This document shows, piece after piece, positions 6,236 through 9,985 of a DNA stretch of 9,985 bases (position 1 is the first letter of the stretch; the number at the start of each line of letters is the position of its first letter). The stretch is taken from positions 1 through 9,985 of the forward strand of contig JACPYZ010000020.1 in NCBI GenBank assembly GCA_016195765.1. Direction: 5' to 3'. This stretch comes from Candidatus Curtissbacteria bacterium (GTDB lineage: Bacteria; Patescibacteriota; Microgenomatia; Curtissbacterales; GWA2-41-24). The notes beneath the pieces are model-generated. The model did no database searches and had not been told where the DNA came from. It saw nothing but the letters and a program-made list of their open reading frames with translations. Position numbers and translations under genes: made by a program.

Positions 6236-6962
6236 ACCTATCGACATCGTAAGCAACACGCACACTGGTACCGTCGTTTTTAATTTTGCGGATTATTTCG
6301 TGCTTTAGGTCTTTTAAGTTTTCAACATGGGTTCCCCCGCAGGGAACACCAAAGGTTCCAAACATCACAACACGCGTCGGTTTGCCTTCTGGAATATTTG
6401 TGGGCACATTTTTACAAATTTCCTTAAGTTTATCTTTTGCAACAAACTTAACCTCAACTTCAATGCTCTCCGCGATATGTTTATTACAAATTTCCTCAAG
6501 CTTAGCCGGTAGCTCGTTTCTTTGTACATCATCTGCGTTCCCTTCGTATTCGACATAGGGTCCGTCGGGAAAGTGAAAGCCCTTACCAGGAATCCATTCA
6601 AGGCCGCTTTCTTCTACGGCCATATCAACTAAATGTCCAGCAGAATGTAACCGGCTATGCAATTCCCTTCTTTCAACATCGACTAGACATTTAACCTTTT
6701 CGCCTTTTGCAAATTGGCCTTTTTCAAAAGACCCAATATGTTTAACCAAACCTTCAAGGTATCGAACCTCATCAACAATGAATTTACCATTGGTGCTTTC
6801 TATCGTCCCTTTGTCGTAAGGTTGGCCGCCACCTTGGGGATAAAAAATAGTGCCATCAAGGTAAACGATTGTCTTATCGTCCTCCTCTACAATATCCACA
6901 ACGGTAGCTTCCGCTTCTGTTTGCCTAAAATTTTCTAGATAAATTAATTCAGTTGATTTCAT
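6234..6962 (-). CDS. alaX: Alanyl-tRNA editing protein AlaX (AlaX-M type)
   Basis: A 242-residue soluble hydrolase that removes wrongly attached amino acids (Ser, possibly Gly) from tRNA-Ala in trans, related to the editing domain of alanyl-tRNA synthetase. The N-terminal beta-barrel has the GGGQP motif (44-48 in FYPQGGGQPYD), which marks the medium/long AlaX forms. The zinc site is complete: HxxxH (H106, H110 in LHSAGH) and CxxxH (C208, H212 in CGGTH). The start is the ATG at 6960-6962. The frame stays open further upstream, but that DNA is the tRNA-Lys gene. Only 5 bases separate the tRNA 3' end from this ATG and there is no Shine-Dalgarno, so it must be co-transcribed with the tRNA and freed by tRNA processing as a nearly leaderless mRNA. 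The gene converges on the secreted protein gene. Confidence 0.93.
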   Translation of the reverse strand: MKSTELIYLENFRQTEAEATVVDIVEEDDKTIVYLDGTIFYPQGGGQPYDKGTIESTNGKFIVDEVRYLEGLVKHIGSFEKGQFAKGEKVKCLVDVERRELHSRLHSAGHLVDMAVEESGLEWIPGKGFHFPDGPYVEYEGNADDVQRNELPAKLEEICNKHIAESIEVEVKFVAKDKLKEICKNVPTNIPEGKPTRVVMFGTFGVPCGGTHVENLKDLKHEIIRKIKNDGTSVRVAYDVDR

Positions 6963-6967
6963 TTTTG

Positions 6968-7039
6968 TGGGGGCACTGGGATTCGAACCCAGAACCAATC
7001 GCTTAAAAGGCGAGTGCTCTACCGTTGAGCTATACCCCC
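6968..7039 (-). tRNA. tRNA-Lys (anticodon UUU)
   Basis: A 72-base cloverleaf read on the minus strand. The acceptor stem is GGGGGTA/TGCCCCC (one U.G pair) with discriminator A. The D-arm is GCTC-AACGGTA-GAGC. The anticodon loop CTTTTAA (anticodon TTT) sits on a stem of four good pairs plus a C.U mismatch at 27-43. The variable loop has 5 bases. The T-arm is CTGGG-TTCGAAT-CCCAG. The 3' CCA is not encoded (next bases CAAAA), so it must be added by nucleotidyltransferase. It is the first element of a unit with alaX. Confidence 0.95.
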
Positions 7040-7062
7040 AAAAACGAAGTGAGCAGGGACAC

Positions 7063-7090
7063 ATCAGATTCACCGAAGGTGAAGGCTGAT
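7063..7090 (-). other. Hairpin in the tRNA-Lys leader transcript
   Basis: An inner 6-bp stem (TTCACC/GGTGAA, 3-base loop) and an outer 5-bp stem (ATCAG/CTGAT) are separated by a small internal loop of 2 and 1 bases. It lies 23 bases upstream of the mature tRNA 5' end. No T run follows, so it is not a terminator, and no T-box sequence is seen. It may help tRNA processing or regulate read-through. Confidence 0.5.
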
Positions 7091-7110
7091 ATAACTCAAC
7101 TCAAGCTTCA

Positions 7111-7134
7111 TACTCTAAAAGTACTTTTAAAGTA
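7111..7134. promoter_or_regulatory. 24-bp near-perfect palindrome at the tRNA-Lys transcription start (operator-like)
   Basis: TACTCTAAAAGT (7111-7122) and ACTTTTAAAGTA (7123-7134) are reverse complements at 11 of 12 positions, centred on GTAC with no spacer. The predicted transcription start of the tRNA promoter falls at about 7134, so the palindrome covers roughly +1 to +24, a classical repressor position. The lack of a loop favours a DNA-binding site over an RNA hairpin. Confidence 0.45.
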
Positions 7135-7140
7135 ATGAGA

Positions 7141-7169
7141 ATTATAACAACGATATAACTTTGTGTAAA
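7141..7169 (-). promoter_or_regulatory. Promoter of the tRNA-Lys/alaX unit
   Basis: On the minus strand TTTACA (7164-7169), a 17-base spacer and a perfect TATAAT (7141-7146). This is the best sigma70-type promoter in the window and points at tRNA-Lys, whose 5' end is at 7039, giving a precursor leader of about 95 bases. Confidence 0.8.
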
Positions 7170-7180
7170 AGGTGTTTCTA

Positions 7181-7300
7181 TTAAGCCTTTGGTATCTTTT
7201 GGGGCCTGGTTATCTTCGAAGTAATTTCGTTTATTCCTCCGCCAGAAGTTCCTCGTCTAAAAGCTTTGCTCCTTTTGTCTACCTTGTAAGCAGTCTCCAT
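7181..7300 (-). CDS. Possible small basic protein (39 aa), unrecognised
   Basis: A minus-strand ATG (7298-7300) opens 39 codons ending in TAA. The product is strongly basic and polar (KVDKRSKAFRRG near the start, then a GGG turn and ITSKITRPQKIPKA at the end), with no membrane segment or signal peptide. It matches no family I recognise. In its favour, a promoter-like TTCACA (7333-7338), 18-base spacer and TAAAAT (7309-7314) lies so that transcription would start almost at the ATG, the same leaderless geometry as neighbouring genes. Against it, there is no Shine-Dalgarno, it is very short, and chance ORFs of this length are common. It may be non-coding. Confidence 0.3.
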   Translation of the reverse strand: METAYKVDKRSKAFRRGTSGGGINEITSKITRPQKIPKA

Positions 7301-7340
7301 ATGAAATCATTTTAGTCAAAACATATAAATGCTGTGAAAA

Positions 7341-7359
7341 AGAACTGTAAGAAAGTTCT
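7341..7359. repeat. Inverted repeat AGAACT-N7-AGTTCT upstream of the CvpA-CAP promoter
   Basis: AGAACT (7341-7346) and AGTTCT (7354-7359) form a perfect 6-bp inverted repeat with a 7-base spacer. It lies about 42-60 bases upstream of the predicted start of the CvpA-CAP transcript and beside the possible small-ORF promoter. It could bind a dimeric regulator. No T run follows it. Confidence 0.3.
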
Positions 7360-7385
7360 AAAAGTCACTCAAGATAGGTATTATT

Positions 7386-7394
7386 TGGTAAAAT
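7386..7394 (+). promoter_or_regulatory. Extended -10 promoter of the CvpA-CAP gene, leaderless
   Basis: TGG followed by TAAAAT (7389-7394) is an extended -10 element, and no good -35 is present. The usual start distance puts the first transcribed base at or next to the A of the ATG at 7401, so the mRNA would be leaderless. No Shine-Dalgarno is present. Confidence 0.5.
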
Positions 7395-7400
7395 TTACTT

Positions 7401-8360
7401 ATGCTCAATTGGGTCGACCTTCTTATACTAGTAGCTGTTCTATTTTCTGCCCTTCAAAGTCAAAGAGTCGGGCTTATTAACGAAATTCTTAATTTTGCCG
7501 GACTAACGTTTTCCCTAATAGGTTCCCTTTTGCTATATCCAGGTGCGGCATTTTTGATCACTAAAGTTTTTACTCTACCAAAAATTGTAATTAACCCCAT
7601 TGCCTTTTTGGTGGTTTGGATCGTAATCGAAACAGGCTTTTTCTTATTGGTTAAAACTTTCGGGGGAAAATTATTTGGCAAAATTACCTCGCGACCAGCC
7701 GATGCTTATCTGGGTTTTATCCCTGGTGTCTTAAATGGTTTGCTGTTTTCGGCCTTCACACTTTTATTTGTAGTTTCGCTGCCTATTAACCCTTCTGTTA
7801 AGCAAGATATTTTTAATTCTAAATTTGGATCTTCCTTGGTTAGCGCTGCCAGCAAAATCGAAGAGCCATTTAATAATATATTTGGCCCCATTGCCAAGCA
7901 AAGCCTAACTTTTTTAACAGTTAACCCGGAAGAAAAAGGTTCGGTAGAACTTGGTTACACCCAGCAAGAATTTACAATCGACCTAGCCGGCGAGCAACAG
8001 ATATTCAATTTGGTGAACCAAGAACGGGCAAAAGTTGGAGCAGCCGCCTTGGTTTGGAATGAAAGTAGAGCCCAAGTGGGTAGAGGCCACAGTGAAGACA
8101 TGTTTAAGCGCGGCTATTTTTCTCATTATTCGCCAGAAGGTAAAGATGTTGGAGACAGACTTCAAGAGGCAAGCATTTCTTACAGCATTGCTGGTGAAAA
8201 TTTGGCGCTTGCCCCAAGCATCCAGCGGGCGCACGATGGTTTGATGAATAGCCCGGGCCACAGACGAAATATTCTTGACCCTGCTTTCAAACGCGTCGGC
8301 ATTGGCGTTATAGACGGCGGCGTCTACGGTAAAATGGTAACTCAGATCTTTACAGATTAA
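7401..8360 (+). CDS. CvpA-like membrane domain fused to an extracytoplasmic CAP (SCP/PR1) domain
   Basis: A 319-residue two-domain protein. The N-terminal CvpA-like part (about 1-170) begins LNWVDLLILVAVLFSA and has four membrane helices (roughly 5-20, 28-55, 64-86 and 105-127). The C-terminal part (about 195-319) is a bacterial YkwD-type CAP domain: LVNQERAKVG, then GHSEDMFKRGYFSHYSPEG (H230, H242), GENLA (E266) and MNSPGHRRNIL (H287), the residues that make the family's His/Glu pocket. CAP domains are usually secreted and their molecular role in bacteria is mostly unsettled; CvpA-type four-helix domains carry a periplasmic protease in mycobacterial MarP. By analogy the CAP domain is displayed outside the membrane (inference). 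The gene appears to be transcribed alone as a leaderless mRNA. The next gene starts 39 bases downstream with its own promoter. Confidence 0.88.
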   Translation: MLNWVDLLILVAVLFSALQSQRVGLINEILNFAGLTFSLIGSLLLYPGAAFLITKVFTLPKIVINPIAFLVVWIVIETGFFLLVKTFGGKLFGKITSRPADAYLGFIPGVLNGLLFSAFTLLFVVSLPINPSVKQDIFNSKFGSSLVSAASKIEEPFNNIFGPIAKQSLTFLTVNPEEKGSVELGYTQQEFTIDLAGEQQIFNLVNQERAKVGAAALVWNESRAQVGRGHSEDMFKRGYFSHYSPEGKDVGDRLQEASISYSIAGENLALAPSIQRAHDGLMNSPGHRRNILDPAFKRVGIGVIDGGVYGKMVTQIFTD

Positions 8361-8361
8361 T

Positions 8362-8390
8362 TTGCCCAATTTTCAAAGCGGGCGTATCAT
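8362..8390 (+). promoter_or_regulatory. Promoter of the 8400 gene, nearly leaderless
   Basis: TTGCCC (8362-8367), a 17-base spacer and TATCAT (8385-8390). Transcription would begin near 8397, 2-3 bases before the GTG start at 8400, leaving no space for a Shine-Dalgarno. Confidence 0.5.
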
Positions 8391-8399
8391 AAACCCTGA

Positions 8400-8927
8400 G
8401 TGGACAGAGAACATATTCATTCAGAGATAAAAGAAGTAATCCTCATGCGCTCTCCTTTTGTGGGCACACTCATATACCATGATGAAAATTGGGATAAGTG
8501 GCAAAATGACCTAGACAGAGAGGCGGGTTTAATCTTACAAACACTTCGCAATCATGGCGGAGCGGACATGTACGAAGTTGCAAGAGATATGGCAATTAGC
8601 CTTTTTGACGAAGCAGGACTTTTTTGCGATGGTAATAGCTTTGAAAATAGGGGCAAGGCTGCTTCTTACTTACTTTTGGCGGGTTTTGAACTTGGCAATC
8701 CAATTGCCGTAAACCCGTTTTCCCAAGAAATTGCAGATTCGCTATTTGATCTTGGCCTTCTTCATAGGGATGATGTTGCATGGCAAGAACGAGTCATGTT
8801 AGTAGGTACACAAATCAGGCAAAAAGTCACGGGAGGGTTTCAACCGGTTTTTTCATCAAGCATAGACTCAATATTGCCAGGAGGTTCAGTGGAGTACAGA
8901 CCGCCAGAAAAATTTAACTTAAATTAA
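8400..8927 (+). CDS. Unrecognised soluble protein, 175 aa
   Basis: I do not recognise this family. The product has no signal peptide or membrane segment and looks like a cytoplasmic, acidic, largely helical protein. Helical stretches include residues 33-50 (DKWQNDLDREAGLILQTL) and 57-72, and there is a repeated FDEAG/FDLGLL-type pattern (about 69-74 and 115-121). The last 40 residues are richer in Gly, Pro and Ser and probably irregular. The GTG start is supported by a promoter placed for leaderless expression; the next in-frame ATG (residue 16, 8445) is an alternative. The convergent polymerase gene ends 57 bases beyond the stop. Codon use looks like that of its neighbours, so there is no sign of recent transfer. 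Confidence 0.75.
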   Translation: MDREHIHSEIKEVILMRSPFVGTLIYHDENWDKWQNDLDREAGLILQTLRNHGGADMYEVARDMAISLFDEAGLFCDGNSFENRGKAASYLLLAGFELGNPIAVNPFSQEIADSLFDLGLLHRDDVAWQERVMLVGTQIRQKVTGGFQPVFSSSIDSILPGGSVEYRPPEKFNLN

Positions 8928-8984
8928 TCAAACAGTTTACTGTTGAGGCAAGCATTTCAACCTGAAAGACTTTAGGCGAAAATT

Positions 8985-9985
8985 TTAATTTTCCCGCAAG
9001 AAGTTCAATCTGAACTTTTTATCTCCAAAATACCCTGTTACTTCCGGCATAATCAATGGCATTTTGGCAAGTTTTGCAGGGAAAACCGTGTAGTCGCCAT
9101 ACTTATCATTAACCAAGTCAGAAGCCCTTACAAGTTCTTCGCGTTTGCGATCGCGAGTAAATAGGGGAATGGGCATTGTATTTTTGGGTGCTAACATTCC
9201 CAAAAACACGCCACAAAATCGCACACTTGTTACATCCCACTTTTTGGCAATTGTTAGACAATACTTAAAAAACTCTTCACCGTCGTCGATATAATTTTTA
9301 AGCGTCTTGTGCCCGTACCAGCGTTGTTCCTCGTTATGCTGCCCACGTTGGTAATTGGCAGAGCCTGATCGCAACGCTAGGCCAACGTAGCGACCTGCAA
9401 GCCCCATGCGCCTTGCCTTATACGACCCTTCTTCGCATAAATTACGAATCAAAGCCTCTATCTCTTCTACTTTTGTAAGATTACGATGGGTTGTATAGGT
9501 TCTACCGACACTTTTGGCGTCTGGTATCTGTTCAATTGCCGTAACCTCACTACTGTCTATACCGCGGCAAATATTATAAAGATGCAAAGACCAATGTGGC
9601 CCAAAGTTTTTTTGAAGAAATTCCATATTCTTTTCTCTTAGCTGCGGGAAACTATCAATGCCCAGGCTTATTAAATGGCTATAAAGTCCGTATCCTAGCC
9701 CACAAACATCTGTAAGCTTGGATCGGTCTAAGACTTCAAGTTTATTTTCGTTAGTTATCCAAAAAAGGCCGTCTGGCTTAATTTGTTCCGAAGCTAGTTT
9801 TGCCAAAAGCCGGTTGTGCGAAACCCCAACAGAGCAAGTCATATAATCGCCAACTTTCCTCAGCCGTCTTTTAATTTCAAAGACAATATTAAAAACATTG
9901 CCAAATATTCGCTCGCTTTCTGTCACATCTATAAAACATTCATCCAAAGAAAATGCTTCACAGGTAGGGGAGTAACTGCGACATA
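8985..9985 (-). CDS. dinB: Y-family DNA polymerase, DinB/Pol IV type (5' end off right edge)
   Basis: A translesion DNA polymerase that copies damaged templates, with low fidelity. The frame continues upstream of a TTG at 9947 to the window edge, so 332 residues are visible and the first part of the catalytic domain is missing. The visible part begins CRSYSPTCEAFSLDECFIDVT, in which the SLDE motif holds the catalytic Asp-Glu pair that binds metal. It is followed by the rest of the palm (RLLAKLASEQIKPDGL), the helix-hairpin-helix thumb region (VCGLGYGLYSHLISLGI) and the little-finger domain (KSVGRTYTTHRNLT through about PIPLFTRDRKREEL). It ends FRLNFLREN, with no beta-clamp motif that I can identify with certainty. 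ImuB or an UmuC-like protein are alternatives, but the intact catalytic residues favour an active polymerase. A LexA box, if any, would lie outside the window. Confidence 0.92.
   Translation of the reverse strand, partial: CRSYSPTCEAFSLDECFIDVTESERIFGNVFNIVFEIKRRLRKVGDYMTCSVGVSHNRLLAKLASEQIKPDGLFWITNENKLEVLDRSKLTDVCGLGYGLYSHLISLGIDSFPQLREKNMEFLQKNFGPHWSLHLYNICRGIDSSEVTAIEQIPDAKSVGRTYTTHRNLTKVEEIEALIRNLCEEGSYKARRMGLAGRYVGLALRSGSANYQRGQHNEEQRWYGHKTLKNYIDDGEEFFKYCLTIAKKWDVTSVRFCGVFLGMLAPKNTMPIPLFTRDRKREELVRASDLVNDKYGDYTVFPAKLAKMPLIMPEVTGYFGDKKFRLNFLREN

Larger units (their letters stand above)
7040..7400. other. Intergenic region between tRNA-Lys and the CvpA-CAP gene
   Basis: The 361-base stretch holds no confidently called gene. 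It contains, left to right, the leader of tRNA-Lys with a hairpin (7063-7090), a palindrome (7111-7134), the tRNA-Lys promoter (7141-7169), a possible 39-residue minus-strand ORF (7181-7300) with its own promoter-like sequence, an inverted repeat (7341-7359), and the -10 box of the CvpA-CAP gene (7389-7394). Confidence 0.7.

Noticed and set aside
6963..7073. N-terminal extension of alaX by 37 codons from an upstream ATG
   Set aside because: The extension is the translated tRNA-Lys gene and leader; family homology begins at the ATG at 6962.
7040..7140. T-box or other riboswitch in the tRNA-Lys leader
   Set aside because: There is a hairpin, but no T-box consensus, no specifier-loop layout, no terminator, and the downstream gene is a tRNA.
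7983..8369. Minus-strand 128-codon ORF
   Set aside because: It is antisense to the conserved CAP domain; no promoter or Shine-Dalgarno.
8931..8944. AACAGT-TT-ACTGTT inverted repeat as a terminator between the convergent genes
   Set aside because: The stem is short, the loop would be only 2-4 bases, and no T run follows on either strand.
9945..9947. TTG as the true start of the polymerase
   Set aside because: It falls inside the catalytic SLDE motif, and the frame continues upstream with family sequence (YSPTCEAFS) to the window edge.
1..9985. CRISPR array, transposon ends, or a toxin-antitoxin or defence cassette
   Set aside because: No regularly spaced repeats, transposase, terminal inverted repeats or recognisable toxin, antitoxin or defence domains are seen.

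Overview
The window looks like a fragment of a small, streamlined bacterial genome, most likely Patescibacteria (CPR), possibly Microgenomates. This rests on recognising family combinations and protein styles: a two-component system with an adaptor/MacB-type exporter, a DUF5666 remnant, a short secreted Gln/Lys-rich protein, a CvpA-CAP fusion, stand-alone AlaX, tight gene packing, and many starts without Shine-Dalgarno sites. No search was run, so the lineage is inference. TGA acts as a normal stop (at 3560 and 5333) and no gene needs it as a sense codon, which argues against the TGA=Gly lineages.

Layout. 1-348 (minus) is the 5' part of an MscS-like conserved-TM-helix membrane protein, divergent from a long plus-strand operon (474-5571). 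That operon holds an OmpR-type response regulator, a histidine kinase, a membrane-anchored adaptor (HlyD/MacA/YknX type), an ABC ATPase (MacB/LolD/YknY type), an FtsX/MacB-type permease, and the tail of a DUF5666 protein. The permease lacks its last transmembrane helix, and its end runs directly into the DUF5666 tail, which lacks its own beginning. This looks like a deletion that fused two neighbouring genes, or an assembly error. A strong terminator (5596-5631) closes the operon. A small secreted protein (5698-6177), with a Shine-Dalgarno and apparently an ATT start, and a second terminator follow.

On the minus strand a strong promoter (7141-7169) drives tRNA-Lys(UUU) and, only 5 nt after the tRNA 3' end, alaX, a trans-editing hydrolase for mischarged tRNA-Ala. 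A near-perfect palindrome sits at the predicted transcription start. The gap between this unit and the next plus-strand gene may contain a 39-residue minus-strand ORF. The plus strand then carries a CvpA-CAP fusion (7401-8360) and an unrecognised soluble protein (8400-8927). A Y-family DNA polymerase (DinB type, minus strand, running off the right edge) ends the window.

How the genes work together. The sensor kinase and regulator probably sense an envelope or antimicrobial stress and control the exporter encoded with them. A direct repeat beside the promoter of the operon is a candidate autoregulatory site. A recurring theme is translation initiation: several genes have a -10-like box 8-12 bases before the start codon and no Shine-Dalgarno, implying leaderless or nearly leaderless mRNAs, while two genes for envelope proteins (the MscS-like and the small secreted protein) have strong Shine-Dalgarno sites.
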